Origin: Lycocorax pyrrhopterus obiensis
Lineage: Eukaryota; Chordata; Aves; Passeriformes; Paradisaeidae
Assembly (NCBI GenBank): GCA_014706295.1
Contig: JACSVZ010000008.1
Span: 17,587,659 to 17,651,658 of the forward strand
Reading direction: 5' to 3'
DNA length: 64,000 nt
A program made the translations under genes and the position numbers. Under the pieces are notes generated by a model. The model worked only from the letters and a program-made list of their open reading frames with translations, did no database searches and had not been told where the DNA came from. Below are positions 24,256 to 37,831 of this stretch, in pieces (the stretch's first letter is position 1; every line of letters begins with the position of its first letter).

Positions 24256-27200
24256 CTGAAAGAGCAAGAACAGGATCATTGCAGCAACAAGTCACAGCAA
24301 TGAAAATATTTAAAAGCTGGCATTAGAAACCAAATTCCATGGAGAAAGTCTTACAGCTGGGGCTATTAAGGATGTTGCTTCTATCAACATCAGCCTGATT
24401 TACAATAATCACTGAATTGCTTTGTTTGTTTAGCAAGATATTACCTTGCAGAAAATCACATAGGCAACACATATACAAACTGAGATATGCTAAAGCAATT
24501 ATTTCTTTGCTCTGAGGGCAGTGTAAAGCCCTTTACTCAGATGGCATCTACTTTGGAAAGGATACTTCTCAGTATCATGAAGACCTGCTTCATCTACATT
24601 TAAAGGCAAACATCCCGCCACTAAAGCTGAAAGCTCTTGCTTAATGAAAAACGAAAATATCGCAGTGATGACTGGAAACAATTGTGAATAACCACATGCA
24701 TGTCTCTTCAGGATACAGGGCAGAATTACTGAGGAACTTCCTTTTACTACAGAACTCGGAATTAAACTGGGAATATCATAAAAGATGGAAATGCGGAAGC
24801 TCCAATTCTAAAAACTGAAATTAGCAATGATTGTATCTGTTATTCACTATTCAGCGTGCAGACCGTGACTCATAAGGATGACAATCTTATCTCCTTTGAC
24901 AATAAACTGTAGGTTTCAGAAAGATATTTCATCCTTTAAGGATACCTGGATTCTGAACTAAGTTTACCGTAAGTGTAACTGGACACAGTTGCTTCACTTG
25001 GAAGAGCCTAGAAACTGCTTTGCAAAAACTTTTCTGAATAAAATCCAAAGAAAATTTTTTTTTCCTAAACAAATACTACAAACAGATCAAGTAATAACAT
25101 TCAGTTACAGATCTACATTCCTCTAAGTTTGTAAAGATGTGATGCAATTGGTTTGAGATTTAAACCCTCTGACAAAGGACAAAGTTAGTACTTTTTCCTA
25201 TGGGCTCTATGCTATGTAAGGGCTTCTAGAAGCGCATCTTTTTTCTTGGGATTTTAGGAAACAAACTCTTTCACATTTATTCCTGAAGAGAATTTAACCT
25301 AACAGAGACACTTTGACTGACAGCACCCTCTTCTAGTCTTCTTGGCAGTGACTGATCAGACAGAGCTTGAGATCAGAAGTCCTACTTATATAACAAATAG
25401 GGACACAACAATTTCCCTGTCAAACAGGCAACTGCTATTACTCCTAGATCAGCACACTGGTCTCAGAACTCCTGCCTATGGTTTGCTACAATTCAAGTGA
25501 CCCTTCAATGACTAAAGCCCACATGAAGTCAGTCTGGCTGGCCGAGCATTCAGATGCTACACCCATACTTTGACATCCCTGTGCTCCCAGATACTTCTTC
25601 CTATAGTGCATCCCCCACAGCAACTTCAAAGCTTTTTGATGAGAAAAGAGAAGCCAAGGCATAGAACTTTAGCATGTGCTTACAAAAACAGGGTGTCTTC
25701 CTTGCACCATCAGCTGTCTCTCAACACAGTCCTGGGCACTACGTCAGATGACAGGTAAAAATTGCATTTCCTTCATTAAAAACATGAGGAAGCAAATACA
25801 GTGCTCTGAAACTTCCTGTATGTAGGAATCTGAGTATTCAGAAGACAGTAAAATAGTATTTCAGAAGAAAAGGGGAAAAGTGGTTAGGGAACACCACATG
25901 CCAGTTTTGACTGATGGCCAAAATAAAAATCAGCAAATATCAGAATGCCAGATTTGTATACTGCAAGGCTGAGTTTGATCTTTGAGATGACTGTGAGCTT
26001 TTTTTACACAGATAACAGTATTCCTGGAACAGAAACAAACACACAAAGACCCTCAAAAACATGGACATAATGCTTATGCGAAGACTAATGTTGGACAGGA
26101 CTACTGCCAGAACCTGTATGGCTAAGGAATTGGCTCCAATCATAAGGCAAAGCCTCACTGATTTCATCAGAGGCAGTGTAACCATAGCAACAGGGCAAAA
26201 AAAAGTTCATTGAAGCTACAGGAGACAGGAGGAAGAAAAAAGGGGGCAGGAACATGTTCTCAAGCTATGATGAAAAGAGACCAACCAAGCTGGCAAGCAC
26301 AAAGACTTGTCACCGCATATGTGTGAGGTGTGGGGGAAGCAGGCTGTGCCTGGCCTTCTAGGGATGCGTGGGAAGCAAACAGAGCAAGGCTACATGGCAC
26401 AAGGGAAAATGATAGTGAAGAGTGAGACCCTTGGGCGAGAAGTCTCCCTGAAGCAACACAGGTCACAGTCTCAAATCCAGCCCAAGGTGTCAAAGACAAG
26501 GATGAAATTAAACAGAGCAGAGCCTTCTTCATGTTAACTCAATGCCCCTTAAAAACTCCTGTCTAGCTGACAAAGATGCCTGCAAGGGAGCATGACTGAA
26601 CTTACACAGGCACCTGTGCTGAAAGGGATGTGCTAAAATTCAATAAGCATGACAGGCTGGAAGACAAGACCTGTATTTGCACAACACAGTAGATGATGCA
26701 GAGTAAACAGACTTTTAGCTGCTGCCACAGAAACTTGACTGTCTGCCTCTGCTCCCAGAACTGATTTTACCTGATAGATGCCAGGAGCCTCCAAGAGACA
26801 GATGCACATATTATCTTTATTCATCTGCTTTTGGAAACATACCTATCAGAGGTTTCAGTCAGTAGATGACTGCAAACAATTGGTTTTGTTATGGAAAGAG
26901 TGACCATTTTAAAACAAAAAAGAGTCTTGAAAAATACTCCCTGAAGGGCTACAGAGTGCATGCACACATATATTTAGGAATCTGTGATATTCCTAATAGA
27001 CTCCTAAGCACCTAAGTGCTTTTTAACATCTGTTTCTTAGCAGGTACACAAAGCAGGTACATCCATAACATCAACAGGAAATTCACTACAGGTAGATTTT
27101 AATAGTAGGCTGAAGAATTACTGAGGAACAGAAACACTAAACAGATAAAAATTATTTAAAAGGCAAACAAACAAAGCTCACTTTTCACTCTATATCCATC

Positions 27201-30200
27201 ACCAGTACATTCATCCTGGGACCTTTTAGGATTATTCACAAATTAACACTGACATGGGAGTGGCAAGGCTAAGCTTCTTCCATGGTACTATCACTCCCAA
27301 CAAATAAAAACCTTCAGAGACTATTTCTAATATGTTCCCACTGCACAGTAAGACATATTCTGCTTGGCAATTACAGCTCCAAACAAGCTCTCCTCCCCTC
27401 CTGCAAAAGCATTAGTCTTTGCACTTGAATGAAAGATCAAGACAAATGCAACATCTGCCAGCAAGGACCCTACAATTATCACCAGTTAAAGTAAGTGTCA
27501 CTCGCCTTTAGCAATTCAGTCTTTCTGTATGCGATAATGGGAATCCTGCCTTTTGAAGTCATCCTCCTCAACTAGAACCACCTGGCAGGTGTTTAAAAAC
27601 AAGCTAACAAACAAACAAACCCCACCTAGATAGGAAACAATTACAAGTGCTACTTGTCACTTCTCCTGAGCGATTCACTGGCAGTTGCTGCTCTGAGGTC
27701 CCCAGCAGCTAGTGTGGCTCCAGAAAAATGACTGAAAATCAGAAAATTGCTACCCAGTCCTCTGGATGCACTTGCTTGCAATTGCCAGAATCCTCCTCCC
27801 AGCTTTCCTTTCTTTTTCTACTTTCCCCTTGAATTTGCTCCCAACGGTAAGTGACAGAGCTGCCTTCTTTCTTCAGCAGTTGCTTCAGCTCACATCTGCT
27901 TTTCTGCAGGGCTCTACACCTTGCCTTCTCCATCTTGCTGGCTCATTTTCCCTTCTGCCACCATTCCTCAGTTGCATGACACCTCTCCCTTTTCAGTTCA
28001 GATATCTAGAAGATGATAACTCCCTTCTGTCCTTCCTTTTACCTCAGCCTTTCATATATTCAAGTTATTTTACCCTTGCTTCCCTACCCTAATGTATCCA
28101 TTTTCCACTAAGCACAACACTAAGCACAACTCACACAGCCAAACCCAGAATTCCTGTGAACCCCAATACACCAGTTCTTACCATGAGAGCCACAGCAGCC
28201 ATAGCTGCTCTTGTCCACTTAAAACACCAGTGTATCAAACTGACCTTTCCCCAAACTTAGCTGTAGACTTACTGCAGCATCAGCAAGTGGGCACCCTAAA
28301 GAAATACAACTTAGGTATCTTTTCCAGATGAAAGGTAAAAAATACATCAGTAAAATAATTTGGTTTTGTGTTTCCAACACTTTGGTTTCCAGTCATTAAG
28401 GCAGGTAAATAGAAGACAACAGAGGAAGCAGTTTCATAGCTTGTACAACTACCTTCCGGCTACATCCGTGACTAGACACCTAAGTCCAGTCCTAAGTACG
28501 GTTAATACTAAACCCATCTTTATCTCTGCTCAGAGACCTGCAGAAGAAACTGCAAGCCAGATCCCAGTGGGTTAGCAAGATGACTTTTATTCTCTTTCCA
28601 TCTGGTAAAGGAGGACAGAGGGCACCAGAGGATGGTACTCCTTTGCCCTCAAGACACCAATGGCTATGTGTGAACCCCGCACAGGCTTGTTTCCCGAAGT
28701 CTTAATTCTTTAACACACCAGTGACCTGACAGGGCACTATATTCCCCATTTTGCAATACAATTTCTGTGTTACATTATCTTACATGATAACATGGGTTAA
28801 GAGCTTCTTCTGAAGATAGGCGTTCTCCATCTAAAAACTCAGTAACAAAGAGCAGAGACTTTATTTTGAGGACGGTATTACTGCAATGCCCCAGACAGAG
28901 ATCCCTACAAGGCAAGCACTAATGTCTCAGCTCAAAAGAGACGCAGAAACAAACCAGGTCAGACTGGCCAGAGCACTGCCAACTTGAGGTTTTCTAGGTG
29001 GACTCTGAAAGGCATTTTAATTTCATTTTGTGCGTTACAATTGCATTTTACAATGACAGATTAAGCATGAGATCTATATCTAGCAAAATCACTTACTGCT
29101 ATAACAACGAATGTCACGGGCACTATTTCAACAAAGCCTTCTGGGTGAATAGTTGCTTTCCTTAATAAAAAACTTTGCAGAAGAGAATGAATAAGTAACA
29201 ACTGCTCCGATTCATACAGCAATTCTCATTCTTAGATCTGATGAGAATTACAGAATGGAACACAGAATGGCACTGCTTGAAATGGTGAGGTGCTGAAGTA
29301 CTGAGTAGTGGATCCTTACAGGGCAAAGCAGCAAATCAGAAGTGAAACTCCATTTTTTCATTGAGTCCTATGACCAGAGCACGAATGCATCACTGTTCCG
29401 CAAACATGCAGTCGTACACACCCCCGTATTGTTTCAGGTTTCATGACTGTGTCAAATTTTCTGACAACTTTTTCCAAGAATTTTTTCAAGTCTTGCTCTG
29501 CAACCCCATACCTGAACAGCAGATATTAAAAAGAACATACGCTTTTAGTCTGGGAGGAGGAATTGCTGCTGATAATATTAGCAAGTGCACTTAATTGTCT
29601 GAAGTGGATAGAAGGAGAGGAAAGAAATGGGAGAACACTTTGCTATTATTTCCTTCATCTGTCAAAACCAGTGGATTGTTAAATTACAAAAGCTTTGTCA
29701 GCACTAGATCTCGTCACTGACAGAACTCGACATTTAATTACTTCAGTAGGAAATGGTACTTTGCATCTTAACAACTGAATATGACCTTTATTTTTTGGCA
29801 GTCACCAGGTCATTGTGGAAGAGCAATAAATATCATCAAGGTTCATCACTGATTTTTGCACACAGCTAGAAGAGTAATGAAATGAAGAAAAATCCCATAA
29901 TGCATCTAGTCAAAAAACATTAATGGCATCTATGCCTTGCATCTCTGCTCTTGTGCAGTATTAACTTGAAAATACTTGTGCAGTATTTACTTGACACTTG
30001 AAAGCAACAGGGTGATGGAAATCATCACCTATTTCCTTTTTTTGCCTTTCTGGAGACACAGTATAAATACTGAAATAGGAATCCAAATCATGCCCCTTGC
30101 ATCTAGTCCAGCACCTTCTGTTCTTGGATAATACCACTTGATTCCCTATGACCAGCAATCCATGACTAAGTGCAGAAAGCCAATATAAGATTTTAGATCT

Positions 30201-33200
30201 ATCATAGTGGAAAATCTATAGCAAATTCACTGTGGATTACTCAGAGACTTGTTTATCCATATTCACATTAAGCCACTTCACATAGTGGGAGATCAACTCA
30301 GAAAAACAACCTGAAGGCAAAAGATAAACCTAAAGGTAACACATACGAGAATTAACAAGCTTTATTCCAGGTGCTGAACTTACAGCTGTGCCTGAAAGCA
30401 TCAGCAACAGAAATAAAATCATGAGATCACATGGCTTTAACAGAAAAGACTGACCAACAAAAGGAAAAGACAACAGACCAAATGGCTTCAATGGCAAAGT
30501 TCAAGGAACTTAAGAATTTAAAGAACAGGCCACGCCCCTCGGTGGTTTGGGGAGGCAGGTCAAGGAGGCTGGCACATCACGAACAAAAAATAGAACTGAG
30601 AAGACATTCAAAGAGCAAGGCAAACACAACAGAATGTCAAAGTTAAGTAAGAATCGCTTGCCCACGTCTGCACCCCAGTGTGGACAGAAACACAATGCGC
30701 TCCATCTCTCACCTGCCTTGGGAGCAGCTCTCAGAACTTACATGGATGTGTCCAATACGACACAAACTTTTCAGGCATGCAGGTCCTACATGTAACAGAT
30801 ATGGTTACTTGTTGTGTACTGCTCTGTGCCCGGCTTTGCCAGTTTGGTCCTAGGACTACAAGAGAGATACAATGCTTGGATTCTTTCTTGACTCCAGCCA
30901 GACGGTGGATAAGGGGAGAAGAGCATTCTCTTCAAAAAGGCCCTCTTCTCCATGGCTTTGTTCAATGTACCACTTTTCTGCGTTTCGCATTGCTTTGCTT
31001 TGCTTTCAAAGATTCTGCAAAGTGCTTTCTATCATGCATAACCTGCATCTCCAGCGGCCATTTCAAAATGGACATCTGACCTCCATCTTCCTTCTTTAAC
31101 TATCTGAGCTAGAAGATGATATACAAGCTTTTCTCTTGATGACCAAAGACTGCCTCACCTGGAAAGGCAAATTTTTATTTCTGTACAAGACCATCTGGTC
31201 TGGTACATCTCACTAAAATTATATCAATTTGCACACTTCTTACATGCACATGCCATGTGCCCAATTTCAAACAAAGAAAGTAGACGACAAAGTTCGGCAC
31301 CCAACATGTTTTACGGATGTTCCTACCCCGCTGTTGCCAGACAACCTGCCTAAAATCAATGCACATCTTTATGTGATGCAACACATAACAATGAATTCTT
31401 CCCTCAGGGAACAAATTATATGAACTACAAAAGACATGATCCAAAAATATACACCTTTCTTGATAATGGAAGCAGTACACATTAAGCTTACAGCGAAAAT
31501 GCCATTTCAAACAATTTTGTGTATTTAACAGCAGAAAGAAAGAGACTGGCGCTGAGGAAGTCTGCAATTATAAACGCATTAAAAGGAATAATATTCTATC
31601 TTTTGCCAAGTAATTGCATTTAATGCAACTGCTGGAATTTTCATGGTACAGTAAACATGTCAATATGCCAAATCAACTGACTATTTTAAACATTCACAGA
31701 TTAAAAACCCTCTAGGCAACTGGAGGAATTTCTCAAGCTGCCAGCAGAAAGAGGAAGCCTGCAGCCCGGAGAGCCTCTCAGAAGAGCTGGCCTCTCCTGG
31801 TGTCTGCAGGACCCTGCAGGTGCAGCGCTTGCTGCACAATCAGGACATGTTTTGGCACCTGCTCCTCGGGCAGGGTGGCGGCTGCAACTCAGGCCTGAAA
31901 CAGGGCCTGGATCGCTGCCTCTGCTCATCTAACACGGTCCACAAAGCTGCTCTCATTTCCAACTCATACCACCAAAATGTACTGCTAAAACAGTCAATTA
32001 CCGATTTATCTCTTAGCCAAGGTTACAAAAGCCTCCTGAATCTAGAACCAGATTCAGAACAACACTAGAAAACTGTGTATTGCCCAAAGCAAGCTTGATA
32101 CTTCAAGTTGTTTCTATATTGCTCCAGGATTTGACCTTCTTTTCCTCCCTTTACATCTTAATGTAAGATGATTGCTTATTAACCTATTTCTGACTGCATG
32201 GACCATAAGGGCAAGCAATGTTCCCCACAGAAATTAGAGAAATCACTTCCCAGATGATGCTGGGAAATGTTCAGGGTATTTTTGTTAACATTTAACACAA
32301 TATGGCTAAAAGCACATGACAAAAGAACTCTTGAAAGAGCACTTGTGGATATTACACCTATTTAGCAATACCTCAGTATTAGCAATAATCAGTACAGACC
32401 AGCTTACTTTTTCCTGAAATTTTACCTTCGCATTTTTATTAGTGCAGTCAGCAAAATATTCTGCCTGGAGCATTTCAAACTCAGTGCTGAACGATCACAG
32501 AAATTTAGGTAAATGATCAACTAAGGCCTACAGATGCCATTAAACTTACTGAGCAAAAGAGTGGTTAGAGTGAGATCCTTGTAAGACTCTAATCTGTGAT
32601 GTTCTGAAGAGTTTTAAGCACATTACATTTCTAACTACATTTATTTGTAAGTTCAGAGAACTCACTAAAAATAGTGTTTAAGAAAAGCAACATATTCAGC
32701 CATCCTTAAAGAAAACACTGCTCTGGGAAATAAAGATGATTCACACCTAAGGGAAAAGGTACTTTTCATTTAAAAAATAGTGCATTTGAACTGCAGAATG
32801 AGAATCTTTTAAAGCATAAATGTGCTAATAAAAATTTTTATTAAAAATTCAGAGTTTCTGACTAATTATCCAGGAAATTTCAGACATGTTGACTGACTAT
32901 ATATCCCAAGTAATTTAAAGAACATGCACATGTGAATGCCCACATTTACATACTTTTAAGCTTTTTAATTAAAAAATCCCACCTCCCTGCTCCACCTGGA
33001 AAAACCCCTACAAAGCTAGAGAAAGCACATACACAGCCAACTACCCTCTCTTTCCCCCGAACTCAAACGCTGATACCAGAAACAAAGGCAAAAAACTCTT
33101 GAGACGTAACAGGCTACCCTAACCAATAACCCAAGAGCATTTTATACCATTTTGTCAAGAAAGCACAGTTGGTCTCACACAGGGCCTCACCTGATGCTGT

Positions 33201-36200
33201 GGGATGCAGCCAACTAACGTGAATCCAGAGAGGGCTTCCTGAGACTAGGGAGAAGACCTCTCCTGGGTACAGCATCATTCATGGGCACCCACTGGTGTTC
33301 TGCACTGTTTGGTGCTGTGAACATTTAAAGTCATTGCACTACTACAGTACCAGCACATGGCAAGAACCTGGTAAAGCAGTGCTTTGAATCACCTGCCTAC
33401 ATCCCCAGCCTCCTACGCAGTTGTTAACCACACCCTCCCACACCCTGGCTCAGCAGGACATTTTCTGCAGCTGTGAATTTCAGGGCTTCCTGCAAAAATT
33501 CAGAGCTGCAGGAGCCAAGGTAGGATGTCTCCTGCTTTCACACATCTGTCTGTCAGGACCATTTTGTTTGCTCACAACTGTGTGTGAACAACAGTGACTC
33601 AAGATGGCCATTTCTCACTAACCAAAAAATTCTGTGATTTGCACAGTGCTAGAGGCTGCAAAAGCACACAGGATTTAACACACTCTACATGTACTTCTTG
33701 GCCACCTGGGCACACTGCTGGCTCAAAGACACTGACTGAGCCACTACCAACATCCTGACTGGAAAAAGTATTTCAGTAACTACAAGTGGTAGTAGGTAGT
33801 TTCAAAAACACTAATTCACCTTAAAGCATGAGAAACAGAGATAAAAAAATTGCACTAAAAGTCAGCTAGAAAAACATGTGTTTGCCTTTGCACATGGAAA
33901 TCTACATTTGCTACACATTCAGCTGGGAGAAGCAGGAAGACATCTTAAAGAACCCCTGTGCAGGAAGGGACAGCTGTGCAGTCCTTACACTGTGCAACAC
34001 TGAAACCAATGAAGCTGTGTTGGCTAAATTAAGCACGGATGACCCAGCACAGCAGGGCCGTCAACCTGCAGGCCAACACACAGCAAAAGGAAACGAAAAA
34101 AAGAGATTTTTTTGAGCAGGTGGTGTGAATACAGATTATGGTGCCTGTAGCTGAAAAGGGGATGCTCCAGGTGGGCAGCTTCAAAACCTAAAAACCTAGA
34201 AGACAGTGGAAGACTGTCTGAGGCAATCAGATGGGAGATTAACAAAACGTACCAGCTGAAGAGAAGAGGCCTTCCAGGAGAGCACTGCTCTTCACCCATT
34301 TGGGAAACTCAGCGCACGCACCGGCTAATGAGGAGGGCTGAGGTTTCTGTGTGTCTGAATGAGCCGAATGCCAGCAGCTGCATAAGAACTAAATTTACCA
34401 CCACAGTCCCAGGAACGCCTGCATTTTCTGCTAAAATAAAATCTCTGGGCCATTAGCCTATTGAAACAGAAGCTCTTCCACTTAACTGAAGACATTTACT
34501 CATTCTCTTTCTGCAACTCTCATGCTCCAGTTCCAGTAAAATCCTGCTTGGTCTCAGAGTTTTTTATGGAAACACACATGCATCAGCTCAAAAGTACTGA
34601 TATTATGCAAGTAGTATTAAGCAATTCACTTCTTTGGGTTCCTCTGCCTCACTCATTTATTCCTATGAAACAGAAAATGAACTGCAGCTGTGGAGTGTGC
34701 AGGGTGACCTACTGGGGACAGTGCTGCATTCCTGCGCTGACATAGCATTTTGTAAAGTTTATTTCCCAAGGGGAAGGGGTCATAAATAAGTCTCATATTC
34801 ACATTAAATCTCCTGCTCTTTATTTATCTAAAGCTTTGAGTGAGGACTTTTTTTTGTCACAGGAAATTGCATCAAAGTTTTCAGGAAAAGTGTATTAACT
34901 TATACAATTTGACTTTTGTTTAATTGCCTTTAAATTGACCCACACCAAAGCTAGATTTTAAAAGCTCAGTTTCCATCTTTTCTATGCTCACTGCTCTACA
35001 CATTCATTATCTGTAGAAATCACACTGGCTATCTGTGAGATCTGCAGCTGGTTTAGAAAATAATTTATATTATTAAAATACATAATTTTGTATTTTTGAA
35101 GTAATTTTTAAAACACCACAAAGAACCACTAAATAATTAAAGGCATTTTCGTATGCCTGCTGCAAACATATATAGTCAGACCTTTAAGGGAGGTTGTTTT
35201 CTCTTAGGCTTTACACCTGTCATTGAGTGAAAAGCTGAAGCAATAAAGAGGGGCTTCACCACTGGTACTAAAATCCAGCAGGGAAGATTCCCTTAGGGGA
35301 TAGGATCCTCAGTTTGCAAGCTTTTTCACCTGGAGCATCGCACCAACCACATGCTTACTGATCCTTTTACAACAAAGTTCTGATCCGAAATGGAAGCTTC
35401 TCAGTCCACACACCCTCTGCCCCAAACCTATTTCTGATTCCTCTTAGTTTTGAAAATACAAAAAATAAGATTACCCCTAGACGTAAGTACCATACTTCGT
35501 TTGAAATGACTGCTGAAATATCTTCCTGGCAACTGAAGAAAAGTAACTACTGCTTTGGAAATCCATTTTTCTTAAAAGCCAAATCCCAGGCAAGCAATAT
35601 TGCTTATCTGAACATTACAAAAAGTCAAAATTCTCCCTTAGATTTTAGTTTTAAAGGGGCCCTTCAGAAGGCATCCAGCAAGAAAAAAAAAAAAAAGCAA
35701 AGCATTCTCTAAAAGATAAAACAGATGATGTGGCACAAGCACTCTGGGAAAAGGCGGGAGTGCAGGGAGAAGGATTAGATGCTTCTGAGCTGCATCTTGC
35801 AAGTGCAGGCAGTGGGAGTGATCAGACGGTGCCATGGGATAAGGATGCAACCTACATGAACAACTGCACTGTGCTCTGAAACACAGAGACTTAAATGCAC
35901 AAAGACTCAAACCAGAACACTGTGGCCCACATTCAGACTCCCTCATATTTAAAATTTACAGTTTTGTGTTTCAATTCAAACAGTTACCAAACATGGCTGA
36001 GATCAATATGAATTTGCAAGGAAAAGCTAAGGGTTAGATACTTTTAGACATCTTTTGCATTTTAACTCTTTGTTTCCCTTTCACCATTCCGTACACAGAC
36101 GTGCTGTGCTTTGAGGAAGTCACAAATGTCACTGTGTTTTCACAGGCATCCAGGAGGAAATTCATAGGTGAGATTAAATAATTCCTTAGGTCAGGCAAGA

Positions 36201-37732
36201 CCTGAGACTGGTGAGCAGGGATTCCTGCAACAAAACAAGGGTCATGGACAACGAGAATCAACCCAAAGGAAAATGCAGGAAGGATGAGTGCTTGTAAAGA
36301 GTAAGCACTTACAACTGATCAAAAGATAACAGTTCACCCGGCAATTATGACAGTTTCCTATTACCTTTACAGTTCAATTTTTAATAATCCTCCAAACAGG
36401 GAGATAGGGATATTTAAATATCAGGTCTGGAAAAAGTCTTTGGACATACTCCCTGTAGGCTTCCCTTGTTTAATGTGTGGAAGTGAAGAAAACATCTTGT
36501 CTCCACTGAAAACTAGCTGGGACAAACCTCTTCCAGTCACTTAGAACTCCAAGCTCTAGAATCTCAAAGTAGTGAAATAGCGGCCTTATCCTGCAGCTAA
36601 GAACAAAGTAGCGTAACAGAGAGGTAAATAACAAAAGCAAAAATTCAAAGGAAAAACTGGCCAATTTTCTAAGCAGATACTCAGAAAAACGAATACTTTG
36701 CTTGAGAAGTTCCTTAACACCATCTGCTGCTAGTACCCAAAGTGATAGAATGAATGACATCAATAAGAGGATGCAAAATCGGAAGAACCTCTCTTAGTAC
36801 ATTAAAGTATTTAGGTAACACCCACATTATCACTGAAAATTAGGCTGTACTACAGGATTGAAACTTTGGTGCACAGTGCACGTGCTTTCTTATATAGCAC
36901 CTTTCCTCCAAAACCATATTCCCTCTCCAGAGGAAATACTGCAGTTGTTCAGTGTTGAACAGCACTAGACAGCCGCTTAAAATAAGAACAAGATGATACC
37001 TGTAACAGAGACACGAGGCCAGTCTGCAATTTACAGCCTCTTGCAAAACACACGCCTGGAGTTTGATATCAGTATCCTGAAGTAGGCAAATGTGGCAGTT
37101 ACTTGGCAGAGGAGAAACCTGAGGCACAAGGAAATTATGGTGCCCTGAGTGAAATTCACCCGTTTGTACTACTGTTGTACGCGGTGTTGCACCGTGTCAC
37201 AGCCAGCAGCTGTGTCCTGTTACAGGCACGTGGCCAAACTGTGTGTGGTTTGCAGAGGACGAGTTTCATGTACAGTGAAAGCAAAGCCAAAGCAAGGAGT
37301 ACATGAGGGGGAGCTCTCCCTTCTATTCTTCTTGGTTGTAGAATGTAAATCTCCAAGCTGGATCTTGTCAGGGCACTGATTTTCACATGGAGTATCAGAC
37401 TTTGGGATCTGCATTAAGAGCTGTCTCCCAGAGCCCACCACCTGGCAAAATGCTGACTACTTCTTAGTAACTGCTTCCTTTCAAGTCAGAATGATGTATT
37501 TCACTTGACCAATCTCACTTCACTCCTGAAACTTTTCTATTTGCCCCCACCACTTGTAAATTTCATCTCAAATTGTCATTGTACTTCCCTGGCTGTATAA
37601 TGACCTTTAGCTCTCTAAGCATGTGGTCCATGAGCGTGCAGAAGGTGCTCCACAAGGTCCTCATTCCCATACATGGGGGCAAGCAAACTGAGGGTGATGC
37701 AAACAACTGATAAATTTTCAAAGATACCTAAT
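24256..37732 (-). other. MARCHF8: First part of the long upstream MARCHF8 intron; no gene seen
   Basis: This is AT-leaning DNA without recognisable exons, RNA genes or mobile elements. I looked on the minus strand for the expected start exon (mammalian form begins MSMPLHQIS and ends KEKEREEQ) and did not find it. A somewhat GC-richer patch near 31700-31930 shows only chance open frames. Confidence 0.6.
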
Positions 37733-37831
37733 TTGTTTTATTTTGTTTTGGGGGTTTTATTTTGTTTTGTGGTCTTGGGGCTTTTTGTTTGTTTTGTTGT
37801 TCTTGTTGCTTGTTTTGGGGGTTTTTTGTTT
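37733..37831. repeat. G/T-rich low-complexity tract
   Basis: The plus strand is almost only G and T for about 100 bases, with repeated TTTTG words and runs of four to five G. The minus strand is the matching A/C tract. It produces a false hydrophobic open frame on the plus strand. It is intronic with respect to MARCHF8. Confidence 0.85.

Noticed and set aside
31701..31928. GC-richer patch whose minus strand ends in a GAGGAGCAG|GT-like donor, considered as the missing EEQ exon end
   Set aside because: The preceding codons read VAATLPEEQ with an upstream in-frame stop, not the expected KEKEREEQ. No start exon can be built.
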